DNA of 64,000 nucleotides from DATBJG01 sp963790545 (GCA_963790545.1 CAWBPA010000016.1:236224-300223); one strand, 5' to 3'. Shown: positions 17,661 through 27,692, numbered from the stretch's first letter. Notes: generated by a model from the sequence alone, not told the origin. A program made the numbers and translations.

Positions 17661-19248
17661 ATGCGAAAAGTCCCCTTTCTCTTGATAGCCGGAATATTGA
17701 CGTGGGAGTGTGCGCCCACCTCCCAGACACGAGCGCCCGAGGGCGCGCCAACCGCGGCGCTGGACGTGGTGGAATTGAGCGCGACGGAGGCAAGCGAGCG
17801 CCTGGCCTCCGGGTCACTCACGTCACGCGCGCTCACACAGGCGTACCTCGACCGCATTGCTGAGGTGGACGACGCCGGCCCGCGGCTCAACGCCGTCATA
17901 GAGGCAAACCCGGCCGCACTGAAGGAGGCGGACATTCTCGATGCCGAGCGGAAGGCGGGTAAGTTACGCGGACGGCTGCACGGCATTCCCGTACTGCTCA
18001 AGGACAACATCGACGTGGCCGGCATGGTGAATTCTGCGGGGTCGCTGGCGTTGTCCGAAAACCGGCCGGTGCAGGATGCGTTCATCGTGGCGCGTCTCCG
18101 CGAGGCCGGTGCCGTCATCCTGGGCAAGACCAACTTGAGCGAATGGGCAAATTTTCGATCGACACGTTCGACGTCTGGCTGGAGCTCTCGCGGTGGCCAG
18201 ACCAGGAACCCGTACGTGCTGGATCGCAATCCCTGCGGGTCGAGCTCGGGGACCGGAACGGCAATCGCCGCGAGTCTCGGCGCAATCGGCGTGGGGACCG
18301 AGACGGACGGCAGCATTATCTGCCCCGCCTCGGTGAACGGTCTCGTGGGCTTGAAACCAACCGTCGGCCTCGTCAGCCGCAACGGCATCATTCCAATTGC
18401 CATCTCACAAGACACCGCGGGCCCGATGGGCCGGACCGTGGCAGACGTTGCGCTGCTGATGAACGCGTTGGCTGCCAGGGACCCGGCGGATCCGGCGGGC
18501 GCCTCGTCGGACGGTCAGCGTCCCGACGACTACGGCGCACGATTGAAGGCCGACGCACTCAAAGGCCGTCGTTTCGGCGTGTTGCGTCAGGCCATGGGAT
18601 ATCACCCGGACGTCGACGCGTCGATGGAACGTGCGTTGGACGCGATCAAAACCGCCGGGGCTGTGACGGTGGACGTGAAGATGAGCAGCTTACAACCGCT
18701 GGAGGGATGCCGAGCTCGAGGTCCTGCTCTATGAATTCAAGGATGGGCTCAACGCCTATCTGACGAAGAACGCCTCGCCTCGCCAGTCGCTCGAAGGATT
18801 GATCGCGTGGAACAAGGCAAATGCCGCGCAGGTGATGCCGTTCTTCGGACAGGAGCTCTTCGAGCGCGCTCAAGCCAAGGGGCCATTGACCGACCCGGCT
18901 TATCGCAAGGCACGCGAAGAAGCGCGACGGCTGGCCGGTAAAGAAGGATTGCTCGCCGTGCTCGACATGGAGAAACTCGACGCGATTGTCGTGCCGAGCA
19001 TGTCGCCGGCCTGGCCGACTGACCACGTGCTCGGCGATCACTTCGTCGGTGCCGGATATGGCGCGGCGGCCGTCGCGGGCACGCCCAGTTTGACCGTGCC
19101 GTCTGGCGATAGCCGCGGGCTGCCGCTCGGCATCACGTTCATGGGCCGCGCATTCAGCGAGGCCGATCTTCTGGCGTTTGGCTTTGCATTCGAACAGGCA
19201 ACGAAGGCACGCAAGGCGCCGGAATACAGACCGACGCTGGAGCCCTGA
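17661..19248 (+). CDS. Amidase signature family enzyme, exported, one frameshift
   Basis: About 528 residues. A lipoprotein-like signal (LLIAGILTWECA) precedes the amidase-signature domain. The Ser-cisSer-Lys triad is visible: Lys in GIPVLLKDNIDVAG, cis-Ser and nucleophile Ser in CGSSSGTGTAIAASLG and GTETDGSIICPAS. The family hydrolyses amides such as acylamides or peptide amides; with the export signal this one probably acts in the periplasm. The frame changes near 18707, where GGAGGGATGCC suggests one extra G; the downstream part (AELEVLLYEFKDGLNAYL onward) completes the normal C-terminus. The ATG at 17661 follows the repeat array. Confidence 0.88.
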
Positions 19249-19260
19249 CAAAAAGCTCTC

Positions 19261-19334
19261 TTCACCACGGAGGTCACAGAGATCACAGAGTCATTCTTGA
19301 GTTCTCTGTGTCCTCCGTGGCCTCTGTGGTGAAA
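19261..19334. repeat. CCACGGAGGTCACAGAG-type long inverted repeat
   Basis: TTCACCACGGAGGTCACAGA and its continuation are mirrored by TCTGTGTCCTCCGTGG and CCTCTGTGGTGAA. A second copy is at 50231-50307. The end of the convergent lipoprotein gene lies inside it, encoding the tail FTTEATEDTEN. Confidence 0.85.
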
Positions 19335-20853
19335 CCGGGTTTTTCAGCGTGAGTTCTGGGCGCCGTCACTTCGAACTTGAAGCGGAGCGCGGGAATCTTG
19401 TTGCCAGGATGATCGTCGGCGTAGGTCAACTGAGGCTGACGATACAGCAACTGCGCTTCTGTTGGTGGCCCCTGGTAGATCCCCGGATACAAGATCGATG
19501 ATGTGTTCGCCAGGTTCACCGGTCGCGGTGAAATTGATGACCACGTCGCCTTGACTGTTGAACCCGCATGCGTAGCCCATGTACGCGTTGTCGTAGGTTG
19601 CGATGTAGATGTTGTCGTACTCCGTCCACCCGACGCCCTTCAGATGAATCGTCACCGGGGTGCCAACGGGCCCTGATGTCGGCGACATGCTGACAATGCT
19701 CGTCTCGGTGACGAAGAACGCGCGCGCAAGGGTCTTGTCCTTGTCGCGCAGAGCCAACCCGTGAAGACCGCCGAGATCGTCTGGAATCGATACGGGTGAC
19801 ATCGATCCGGCCGTCCGTGTTCACCTGGACGGTGCCAAGCGCGTTTTCCTGCGGTTCGAATCCATTGCCGCTCACGCGACTCCCCACATATGTTTGCCAG
19901 ACCAGCTGCAGCGTCGCGCCACGGGGAAATCCCTCGCCCTTCAGGGCCGCCCGCGTGCCCACCGGCCCCTGGGTGGGACTCAGCGTCAGCATCGCGTTGG
20001 TCACGTGCAACTCGGTCTTCGGCACCGGCTGACGTTGATAGGGCTCCGCGAATGCCGCTCCCGACGATGCACGCCCGGGTGTGGTGTGGAAAGTAAACTG
20101 CGGCCGTGGAAGGTGCGCGACAGGCGACTGCTCGTAGTTCAGGTAGCCCTGTCCCTGCCACCCGGTCAGCAGCCTCACGCTGTGCGGGCCGACTGGTCCC
20201 ACGGCGCGAAACCGTGCGACCGCGGATCCCTTGGTACCGGCCGCCGACACGAACCCGAGCAGGTTGTTGTCCCAGTTCACCACCCACGTGCTTTCCATCG
20301 TCCGCCACCCGAGTCCCTTGACCCGAAGCTCGACCGGCGTCCCCACCGGGCCCGACGTCGGATTCATCTCGAAGCTTTGCGTGACCTCGATGCCGTTTTG
20401 CGCGACTGGCTTGCCGTCAATCAACGCAATCACGTCGTGGACGCCACCGTAGTCCTCGGGAATGTGGAACCGCGCCTCGAGCCGGCCCTGCGCGTCAACG
20501 GTGAACTTGCCAAGTGACGAGGTGGCTTTCGAATATTTCTTGCCGCGGAAGTGATAGTAGTCCTCGACAACCCACCCACCCGTCACGGTCTCCCATGTGA
20601 GATCGACCGTCTGGCCAGCAGGCAGGCCGGTCGCCGTCGCGCGAACCTCCGCACCGACGGTTGGGGCGTCGTACGTCAGCTTCAGTGTTTGTGGCGGAGG
20701 GCCTGATGATTCCGCAGCCGACGATTCAGGCGAGGCGGCGGTGCCGGCACAGCCAACGAGGGCGGCAACCGCGAGCAGCGCTACGTACACCGGAGCAGGC
20801 CTAAAGGCCTGCGCTACGTACGATCCTGCGACGTGCGAGGGATGACTTTGCAC
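19283..20853 (-). CDS. Lipoprotein with repeated IPT/TIG-like beta domains, two frameshifts
   Basis: About 520 residues. The hydrophobic stretch VYVALLAVAALVGC has a lipobox, so the protein is probably anchored to a membrane. Three similar modules follow, each with a SGPVGT or QGPVGT core: NPTSGPVGTPVELRVKGLGW, SPTQGPVGTRAALKGEGF and SPTSGPVGTPVTIHLKGVGW, an IPT/TIG-like immunoglobulin fold. The frame changes near 19795 and 19500, each +1. The N-terminal AQAFRPAP comes from a palindromic repeat (20793-20820), and the C-terminal tail and stop from the repeat at 19261-19334. It lies 7 bases after the neighbouring gene 20861-21431, so they are probably one operon. Role unknown. Confidence 0.72.
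20793..20820. repeat. Palindromic repeat in the N-terminal coding region of a lipoprotein
   Basis: AGGCCTAAAGGCCT flanked by GC and GCGCTACGTA; the same family as 54045-54073. It is translated on the minus strand as AQAFRPAP just before the lipoprotein signal helix, which makes the true start uncertain. Confidence 0.75.
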
Positions 20854-20860
20854 CGCACTC

Positions 20861-21431
20861 TTACGGAACGATGACGAGTTGTGATGCCTGGGCCGAGAAT
20901 GGTGTGAACGTCGCCGTTCGGCCGAACCTGTCGGTCGCGGTCACGGTGTAGGTGATCATGCCGACGGGCGCGTCATCGGGAACGGTCCAGGATCCGGTCC
21001 ACAGTTCAAATGGCGAGCGCAGGTACCCGCGTGGAGCCGGGGCGGACGGACCCGCCGCGCCTCGCCACCGCATTGGTGCGTCAATCGTTTTTCCGCCGTA
21101 GTTGACGTGCGCGACAAGGATCGCGGTGTTCTCGACCTCACCCGTTCCGCCGTCGATGGCGGTCATTCGGAACCCGACGCGCTGCCCTCTCTTGAAGCGA
21201 TTGGTGAGAATGCAGTTGTCCGGGATCATCCGGTTTGTTAAAGAGCGCGACATCGCCCCAGATGACGAGCTTGCCGGACGGGTGGCCCGCCTGCGGCGGC
21301 GGCGGGGCCGCCGGCTGTCCTCGTCCCTGTCCCTGTGCGGGCGCCTGAGCTTGTCCGGAAAGCGTCGAAGAGGCCGCAAGGGCCAGCACCGCCGAACATG
21401 CGAACAACGACAGTGTGTGCAGGGCTTTCAT
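20861..21431 (-). CDS. Secreted protein of unknown function, one frameshift
   Basis: About 189 residues. Signal peptide at residues 1-27 (LFACSAVLALAASSTLSGQA), then a Gln/Pro-rich linker with APAQGQGRGQPAAPPPP. The folded part reads GKLVIWGDVALF, then KRGQRVGFRMTAIDGGTGEV and TYTVTATDRFGRTATFTPF, a beta-sandwich-like pattern. The frame changes near 21222 by +1; after repair the protein is continuous. The stop is 7 bases before the start region of the IPT-like lipoprotein, so the two may be co-transcribed and act together outside the cell. No family could be assigned with confidence. Confidence 0.65.
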
Positions 21432-21550
21432 TCCCCGGACTATACCTGAACTGCCAAAACTGACGACCGAAAACTACGAGCCCTCGAATACGGAACGCTG
21501 AGCCCGCCGAGGTCGCGGAGCCGCAGAGAATTCTTTGCACGTGGTCCACC

Positions 21551-24016
21551 TCACTCGTATCTCAACGCCACCAGCGGGTCGACTCGGGCAGCGCGGCGAG
21601 CCGGAAGCCATACGCCAAAGAGCGCGACGGCATTCAGGAGCAGAGGCACTGTGACAAAGACCAGCGGGTCTCGCGCCGTCACCCCGAACAACGAGCCCGC
21701 AATCACGCGCGTCAATCCAAACGCCGAAGCCAGCCCGAGCGCCACACCTACCAGTGCGAAGCCCATCCCTTGCCGGATGATCATGTTCCGAACGGTGTGC
21801 GAGTCGGCGCCCAATGCCAGCCGGACGCCGATTTCCTGGGTCCTCTGCTGGACGGAATACGCCATCAATCCGTAGATGCCAATCGCGGCCAGCAGCAACG
21901 CCGAGCCCGCGAAGGTGCTCAGAAGAAACGTGTTGAAATCGGATCGGGCGGTCGACTGCACGACAATCTCCTCCATGCTGCGCGGCCGCGCAACAGGAAG
22001 TCCACCACTCGCGTAACGCAGCTCGGTCTGAACAGCCGTCGTGATGGCGTTTGGCTCACCTCGTGTGCGCACGATCCACGAGAGCGGCACGATGCCGACC
22101 AGATTGGCATTGTGCGCATTGGGCACTTGGGCCCATGGCACGTACACCGTGGGTGCCGGGTCAACATTGAGCGCAAGACCACGCACGTCGCCCACGATAC
22201 CGACGATCTGTCGCGTCGGGTCTTCGAGTTGTGGCAGCCCTTTGGCAATCGTGATGCGATCATTCAGCGGATCGCCGTCGGGCCAGAACCGGCGCGCCAT
22301 GGCCTGATTGATGATGGCCACATTCGGCGCCGCGCCGTCGTCGCGATCCGTGAAAGCCCTGCCCCGCACAACCGGAATCTTGAAGGCGCTGAAGTAGGTG
22401 GCGGAGATCGGCGTGAACCCGCCGCCGCCGTGGAACGGGCCCTCGAGCGGCCGCCCCTCGATCACGAACGGGAGGCCGAGTCCCCCTTGGAGCGGCACAC
22501 AGCAGGCAGCCCCGGCAACCTCGACACCAGGCAGCGCGTTGAGCCTGTCAGCGCCATCGCGAATCACTTGAGCGACAGCCGACGTCTCGGCAAACCGCTG
22601 GCCCGTCAGAGACATCGTCATCGTCAGGACCTGCGAAGCATCAAACCCGGGTTTGACGGATCGCAACGCTGCAAACGTCCTGATGAAGAGCGCAGCACCT
22701 ACCAGCAGGACAAGCGCCAGGCCTATTTCACTGACGACAAGAATCGCGCGTGCTTTGTTTTGACGGAAACTGCTGCCAGACCGTCCGCCACTTTCTTTGA
22801 GTGTCGTGCTGAGGTCGGTGCGCGAGGCCCGGAGCGCGGGAAACAGACCGAAGACGAGGCCCGTCAGCACAGAGACGAACACGGTAAAGGCCAGTACCCG
22901 CCACTCGACACCGATGCCCGAACCGTCTGGACCGATACGCGGAATGTTGCCCGGGTTGAAAGCCAGCAGGATGCGAATTCCAATGACGCCAAGTACGAGA
23001 CCAATGAGACCTCCACAGGCCGAAAGCACGACACTCTCGGTCAGCAGTTGACGAATGATGCGGCCGCGTCCCGCGCCAATCGCCGCGCGCACCGCTATCT
23101 CGCGCTTTCGCGCGGTCGCACGCACCATGAGCAGGTTTGCCACATTCGCGCACGCAATGAGCAGGACGAAGCTCACGGCGCCCACCAGCACCAGCAGGGA
23201 TGAGCGGACATTCCCAACGATGACATCCTGAAGCGCACGAAGCCCGAAACCGCCCTGGGGGCCCAAGCCGGTGGGAAACCGCTGGCGAAATTCGCTTGCG
23301 GCTCGTTGGAGCTGTGCATTCGCCGCTGCGAGGGTCACGCCCGGTTTGAGCCTGCCTGTCGCTGCGAAGAAGTTGCCCTGCATCGTGCTATTGGGATCGA
23401 TTTGAAAAGGCAACCACACCTCGGGGGGACCCGCCGCCTGGGACTGGATCGCCTGGGTATCGAATCGACCGAGAATGCCAAGCACCACGTGTGGATCGCC
23501 GTTGATCGAGACGCTCCGGCCGAGCACGGTTCGCTCGCCGCCAAAGCGCCGTCTCCAGAAACCCTCGCTCAGCACGACAACGCGTCCACCGTTCGGCCGA
23601 TCTTCGTCCGCCGCGAAGGTGCGACCGGCAACGACAGGGGCACCGAACAGTCGAAAGAAGTCGGCGCTGACGTGGCCCGCTGAAATCTGTTCCGGGTTGT
23701 CCCCCTCGGTGAGATTGACCACGTTGAACCGGTAAGCCGACACGTCCTGAAACACACTGCCCTGGTTCCGCCAGGCGTTGAACTTGGTGGGCGACGCTCC
23801 GTTGTTCTCCCCCTGCGGAGCCGTCGTCATGAACACCATCAGACCGTCCGGATCCGGGTACGGCAAGGGCTTCAGAAGGACGGCGTTGACCACCGAGAAG
23901 ATTGCCGTATTCGCCCCAATGCCGAGTGCCAACGTCAGGATTGCAACGACGGTAAAGCCAGGTGAACTGGTGAGCATGCGAAACGCATAGCGAACGTCCT
24001 GAACGAAATTAGCCAT
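21551..24016 (-). CDS. Orphan MacB/FtsX-type permease (ADOP family), intact
   Basis: A complete 821-residue member of the acidobacterial duplicated orphan permease family. It starts MANFVQDVRYAFRMLTSSPG, with TM1 at about 20-45 and MacB-like periplasmic domain 1 to about 260. The first FtsX core (IACANVANLLMVRATARKRE) spans about 275-400, then a second hydrophobic helix (LVVSEIGLALVLLVGAALF) near 435, periplasmic domain 2, and a last FtsX core (ALGADSHTVRNMIIRQGMGF) ending DPLVALRYE. No ATPase gene is adjacent. It differs from the copies at 1-1759 and 31699-34133 by having no frame break. Substrate unknown. Confidence 0.93.
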   Translation of the reverse strand: MANFVQDVRYAFRMLTSSPGFTVVAILTLALGIGANTAIFSVVNAVLLKPLPYPDPDGLMVFMTTAPQGENNGASPTKFNAWRNQGSVFQDVSAYRFNVVNLTEGDNPEQISAGHVSADFFRLFGAPVVAGRTFAADEDRPNGGRVVVLSEGFWRRRFGGERTVLGRSVSINGDPHVVLGILGRFDTQAIQSQAAGPPEVWLPFQIDPNSTMQGNFFAATGRLKPGVTLAAANAQLQRAASEFRQRFPTGLGPQGGFGLRALQDVIVGNVRSSLLVLVGAVSFVLLIACANVANLLMVRATARKREIAVRAAIGAGRGRIIRQLLTESVVLSACGGLIGLVLGVIGIRILLAFNPGNIPRIGPDGSGIGVEWRVLAFTVFVSVLTGLVFGLFPALRASRTDLSTTLKESGGRSGSSFRQNKARAILVVSEIGLALVLLVGAALFIRTFAALRSVKPGFDASQVLTMTMSLTGQRFAETSAVAQVIRDGADRLNALPGVEVAGAACCVPLQGGLGLPFVIEGRPLEGPFHGGGGFTPISATYFSAFKIPVVRGRAFTDRDDGAAPNVAIINQAMARRFWPDGDPLNDRITIAKGLPQLEDPTRQIVGIVGDVRGLALNVDPAPTVYVPWAQVPNAHNANLVGIVPLSWIVRTRGEPNAITTAVQTELRYASGGLPVARPRSMEEIVVQSTARSDFNTFLLSTFAGSALLLAAIGIYGLMAYSVQQRTQEIGVRLALGADSHTVRNMIIRQGMGFALVGVALGLASAFGLTRVIAGSLFGVTARDPLVFVTVPLLLNAVALFGVWLPARRAARVDPLVALRYE

Positions 24017-24059
24017 GGCACCACTCCGGCAGATGGACTTCTGCGCAGTCTCGAAGCGA

Positions 24060-24470
24060 TCAGGCTTCGCGGTTCGTCAGCGCTTGGCCAAAACCCAGCA
24101 CGTAGCCTTCGCGATCGCGCACCGCGAACTCTTCCATTTGATACGCTTCCTGAACAATCGGGCCGTACACGACGTCTGCGCCCTTGCCTTCCAGTTCCGC
24201 GTGCAACGCTCGCGCGTCGCGCACCCAGAAGAATGCGTCCCAGGTTCCCCCCTGCTTCTCGTTGGGGCTGATGCGCTCGGGCGCCGGCACCAGCCGCAGC
24301 ATGATCGAGAGGCCGTCGCGGCTCAGAATCGCAAATTGCGGCGGGGTTCCAGCGATGTAGTCGCGGTGAAAGCCAAGGACGTGCTCGTAGTGTTTTGCGG
24401 ACTGTTCCACGTCCGCGACGGGAAAGTATGGCGCGCTGCGGAGCAATTGACCCGTGGGCTGGCCTGCCAT
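24060..24470 (-). CDS. VOC (glyoxalase/bleomycin resistance) superfamily protein
   Basis: A 136-residue single-module VOC protein. APYFPVADVEQSAKHYEHVLGF is the first beta-alpha-beta unit, and WDAFFWVRDARALHAELEGKG plus EFAVRDREGYVLGFGQAL the second, with a Glu near each expected metal position. Such proteins include dioxygenases, isomerases and resistance proteins. The specific reaction cannot be told. The ATG at 24470 with AGAGGTG upstream is preferred to the in-frame extension to 24563, which would overlap the exonuclease gene ending at 24494. Likely co-transcribed with that gene. Confidence 0.82.
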   Translation of the reverse strand: MAGQPTGQLLRSAPYFPVADVEQSAKHYEHVLGFHRDYIAGTPPQFAILSRDGLSIMLRLVPAPERISPNEKQGGTWDAFFWVRDARALHAELEGKGADVVYGPIVQEAYQMEEFAVRDREGYVLGFGQALTNREA

Positions 24471-24493
24471 GTCACACCTCTGAAAATGAGACC

Positions 24494-25342
24494 CTAACCG
24501 GTCGTAACCGCCTGGTCGAGGCGCTTTCCTATCGCCGCAAACTCGGGTGTAGGTCCCGTCCATTTCAGGTCATCGACTGAGTCGAACAAAGGGATATCGG
24601 TGCGGAGGGTGGCCAGATCACGAAAGAGGAATGCCCGCTCACGCTCGCGGACGAGCGTTGCCGCAAGCGAGCCGGCATGCGCGGCGTTGACGTGCCAGTC
24701 CCGCGAATCTTCTGGAATCGCTTCAAGATGTCCAAACCGCGCCAGCACGGCTGCACTCGACTTCGGACCCCAGCCCGGCAGGCCCGGATAGCCGTCGGAC
24801 GCGTCGCCGACGAGAGCCAGGTAATCGGGAATCGACGCGGGCGGCACACCGAATTTCTTGACGACTCCGGCTTCATCGCGAAATTCGCGTCGCCGCCGGT
24901 CCAGTTGCACGACGCGCGTGCCACGAACCGCCTGACCCAGATCTTTGTCTGGTGTGCAGATCACCACTCGCTCGACCCTCGGGTCGAGCGCCGCTTTTGC
25001 CGCCCCGGCGGCCAGCGCATCATCGGCCTCGAATTCGACCATCGGCCAAACCACGACGCCAAGCGCCGTCAGCGTCTGCTCGAGCGGCGTGAACTGCGCG
25101 AGCAGGTTGGCATCGACGCCAGCGCTCGTCTTGTAGCCCCGCCACAACCCATTACGGAACGATTCGATGACATGATCGGTGGCAACGGCAATATGCGTCA
25201 CGCCGTGCTGGACGAGGCCCAGAATGGACGCCAGGACACCTCGAATCGCACCGACCTCGTGACCGTCCTTGTCGCGAGCCGACGGCATCGCGTAGAAGTG
25301 CCTGAAGAGCTCGTACGTGCCGTCGACCAGGTAGACCTCCAT
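24494..25342 (-). CDS. Stand-alone 5'-3' exonuclease (FEN / Pol I N-terminal type)
   Basis: A 282-residue protein equal to the 5'-nuclease domain of DNA polymerase I without the polymerase. The metal-binding acidic residues are visible: the first Asp in VYLVDGTYELFRHFYAM, the EFEADD cluster, TPDKDLGQ, and the helix-3-turn-helix LVGDASDGYPGLPGWGPKSS. The arch region is present. Such enzymes remove RNA primers or flaps during lagging-strand synthesis and repair. The start is an ATG at 25342. The gene is intact. Whether the genome's Pol I also carries this domain cannot be seen here. Confidence 0.9.
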   Translation of the reverse strand: MEVYLVDGTYELFRHFYAMPSARDKDGHEVGAIRGVLASILGLVQHGVTHIAVATDHVIESFRNGLWRGYKTSAGVDANLLAQFTPLEQTLTALGVVVWPMVEFEADDALAAGAAKAALDPRVERVVICTPDKDLGQAVRGTRVVQLDRRRREFRDEAGVVKKFGVPPASIPDYLALVGDASDGYPGLPGWGPKSSAAVLARFGHLEAIPEDSRDWHVNAAHAGSLAATLVRERERAFLFRDLATLRTDIPLFDSVDDLKWTGPTPEFAAIGKRLDQAVTTG

Positions 25343-25779
25343 CGGGGGCGCAAAGATAGCACGGAGGGTGCGGGATTCTGGATTGGGGATTCGGGATCGG
25401 GACTACACCGGGCCGCGGGGCAGGGACTCACCAAGCGACCCTTGATGCTGCGTGCAAGCGACATCCACGACCCACAGCACGTCCCCGGCGAATCGCTCGT
25501 ACAGGCCGACCAGACAGCCGCAGCCCAGTTGTTTACTGCCGACGCATCGGCGGAGCGACAATTTCGTCAGCAGCGAAAGTTTCGTCGAGGGCAATTCGGG
25601 CGGACTGGGGTGTAAGGAGGACACACTACCGTCTTCCGTGTCCGGGACGGATGACGATGGCACCCTTTTGAGGCGCATGGGGTTGCCACTCTTCAAAATT
25701 CGATCCGGGCACGCAGAGCCGATCTCGCGAGCGACTTCCTGAATGTCCTACAGGGTTCTCCGATGAGAAACGAGGAAGG
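25343..25779. other. Intergenic region with GGATTCGGGAT-type words
   Basis: About 440 bases between an exonuclease start and a small membrane-protein stop. At 25368-25402 there is a run of GGATTCTGGATTGGGGATTC words like the longer tract at 61443-61569. No frame in the rest has convincing protein character. Confidence 0.5.
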
Positions 25780-26037
25780 CTAGACTCGGCCCGCCAATAA
25801 CTGATTCTTGAACCCCGCCCGGTTGTACGCGGTAATCGCCGAAACGATGTGGCAAATCCATCCCAGCAGTCCGCCGGAGCCGATCCACAGTCCCGGAGTG
25901 ACGATGAGCCAGAAAATTCCACGCCAGAAATCGCCGTTGTAGAACTGGCCGATGCCGGGCAAGATCAGGCTCATCACCGCCGCTGCGCCAGGGTTTTTCA
26001 AGGGGGTCACGGTCACGCTCCTCCACCAGCGAGTCAC
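25780..26037 (-). CDS. Small TM2-like two-helix membrane protein
   Basis: An 85-residue protein with a basic N-terminus and two helices, AAAVMSLILPGIGQFYNGDF leading into FWRGIFWLIVTPGLWIG, and a second around LLGWICHIVSAITAY. The PGIGQFYNGDFWRG motif with GQFYNG is the hallmark of TM2-domain and related small membrane proteins. The function of bacterial members is unknown. It is divergent from the gene starting at 26074, only 36 bases away, so the control region is very short. Confidence 0.75.
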   Translation of the reverse strand: MTRWWRSVTVTPLKNPGAAAVMSLILPGIGQFYNGDFWRGIFWLIVTPGLWIGSGGLLGWICHIVSAITAYNRAGFKNQLLAGRV

Positions 26038-26073
26038 GTGGACTCGCAGTCCTTCCTCATGTAGACGATTGCG

Positions 26074-26859
26074 ATGTTCAAAGAGTTCCGCAATTGCTCC
26101 GATTTTCTGCAGCCCGGCGGTGACGGTGAATTACCCACCGGCTTCGTCGAATGGCAGCGCGGTCTGACGTACACCGTTCGTCCGGAAATTCTTGCTCCCT
26201 TGTGCCGAGGTCGGGAGTATCGGATCAACGCGACGGTTCGGCGGAAAATCGCGAAGGGCGTCGCGTTTACGTACGATGACGTCTATGAGCGGGCCAGTTC
26301 CATTGTCAACGCCCGCATTGCCGAGCTCAGAGTTGGCGACCAGGATGATCCTCCGCATACATGGATTCTGGCTCAGGCGTGGTTTTGCCACGAGCTGGCG
26401 TCTGAGAACCTCATCTCGGCCAGCATCACGAAAAGTCTGGTATGCCCCGGCGATGGAACAGCGAGCCATCGCGGGGAAGACGTCGCAACCGCCGTCCTTC
26501 TGGCGGCACCGAGCGGCGGAGTACCGGCCACATTCGCGGCCAAGCACCGACACAACACCGGTGAAGCTCCCCATGTCGACGAGATCTATGTCGACTTTGA
26601 TATGAGCGATCCATCTGGAACTGGCAGAGATATCACGCTTTCTTATGGCGAATACGTGACAGCCTGTCGAGACATCGACTTTGAGCCGTTCGTGCTCCGC
26701 GCGGAAGGTCGAGCCCGTTTCCATTGTCAGTCGCTCGGTTACGTACCGAGCAACGACACGCAGCCTTTCACGATCATCCGGCGAGAATGGACGTGCCTCT
26801 CGACAAACAAGCAGAAGGACCCACACATCGTGGTCGTGCATCTATGGATGCGGTTGTAG
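26074..26859 (+). CDS. Conserved-looking hypothetical protein
   Basis: A 261-residue protein with no signal peptide or membrane segment and no family I recognise. The middle section (RKIAKGVAFTYDDVYERASS, then AWFCHELASENLISASITKS) has amphipathic helices, and the C-terminal half is beta-rich with FTIIRREWTCLS. Five Cys residues are scattered. An antisense frame of 236 residues overlaps it, but the plus-strand frame has the more natural composition and uses an ATG 14 bases past a plausible promoter gap. The next gene begins after a palindromic repeat. Confidence 0.6.
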   Translation: MFKEFRNCSDFLQPGGDGELPTGFVEWQRGLTYTVRPEILAPLCRGREYRINATVRRKIAKGVAFTYDDVYERASSIVNARIAELRVGDQDDPPHTWILAQAWFCHELASENLISASITKSLVCPGDGTASHRGEDVATAVLLAAPSGGVPATFAAKHRHNTGEAPHVDEIYVDFDMSDPSGTGRDITLSYGEYVTACRDIDFEPFVLRAEGRARFHCQSLGYVPSNDTQPFTIIRREWTCLSTNKQKDPHIVVVHLWMRL

Positions 26860-26874
26860 CGTCATCCGTCACAG

Positions 26875-26902
26875 GTGCGGACCCTCAAGGGTCCGCGCTA
26901 CA
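26875..26902. repeat. Palindromic repeat upstream of methionine aminopeptidase
   Basis: GTGCGGACCCTCAAGGGTCC then GCGCTACAC, the family of 15317-15389. It ends 9 bases before the ATG at 26911, so it occupies the expected ribosome-binding region. Confidence 0.78.
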
Positions 26903-26910
26903 CTGGCGTC

Positions 26911-27692
26911 ATGTCCATTGAGTCTCAGGCCGATTTCGAGGGTATCCGCCGCGTGGGCCGAGTCGTGGCCGAAGCCCTGCGCGCCATGGAGCGCGAAACG
27001 CGAGCCGACGTCACGACGGGCGAGCTGGATGCGATTGGTGCCGCCGTGCTCAAGCACCAAGGCGCGCGATCGGCTCCGCAGCTGTTCTACGGGTGTCCCA
27101 CGACCAACCTGATCAGCGTCAACGACGAGATCGTGCACGGTCTGCCAGGGGCCCGACGGCTTCGAGGCGGAGATGTGGTGAAACTCGACGTCACTGCAGA
27201 ACTGGACGGCTACATTGCCGACGCGGCGACCACTGTGGTGGTGCCGCCGGCAACAGCCGTGGGTGAGCGGCTGAAAGAGTGTGCATGTTGCAGCATTCGA
27301 GGGCGGCTGTCGCGCCGCGCGCGCAGGCGACCCCGTCGCGCATATCGGGCGCGCTGTCGAAGAGATCGTCAATTCGTACGGATTCTCGGTGATTCGCGCG
27401 TTGTCGGGCCACGGAGTCGGCCGCGCGATTCATGAAGAGCCGACGGTGCCGAATTTCTACGACCCGCAACAGCAGGCCACACTGACGGAAGGGCTGGTGT
27501 TGACGATCGAGCCCATTATCGCCGCGCAGCCAAGAGCGGGGCGCGTCCACGAGCAATCGGGCACCGCGAGTGATCGAACAACCTGACGGGTGGACATTAC
27601 GGACGCACAACGGGTGTCTGGCCGCGCACTACGAGCACACGCTGATTATCACAACAGGTGCGCCGCTCATGGTGACGACTTTAGAGGGCTGA
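26911..27692 (+). CDS. map: Type I methionine aminopeptidase, two frameshifts
   Basis: Removes the initiator Met from new proteins in the cytoplasm. All five metal ligands are present: the two Asp in VKLDVTAELDGYIADAATTV, the first His of GHGVGRAIHEEP, the Glu in LTIEPIIAA, and the Glu in LAAHYEHTLIIT. The substrate-side His in VNDEIVHGLPG is also there. About 258 residues, normal for a type Ia enzyme without a zinc-finger extension. The frame changes near 27285 and 27540 by +1 each, and the true end (MVTTLEG, stop at 27690) is reached only after both. Its start lies directly after a palindromic repeat; it is not near secY or rpsM, so this may be a second copy in the genome. Confidence 0.88.

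Noticed and set aside
21770..23203. 477-residue plus-strand frame
   Set aside because: Antisense to an intact orphan permease with all family motifs.
26131..26841. 236-residue minus-strand frame
   Set aside because: Antisense to the hypothetical gene 26074-26859, whose composition is more natural; kept the plus-strand gene at moderate confidence.
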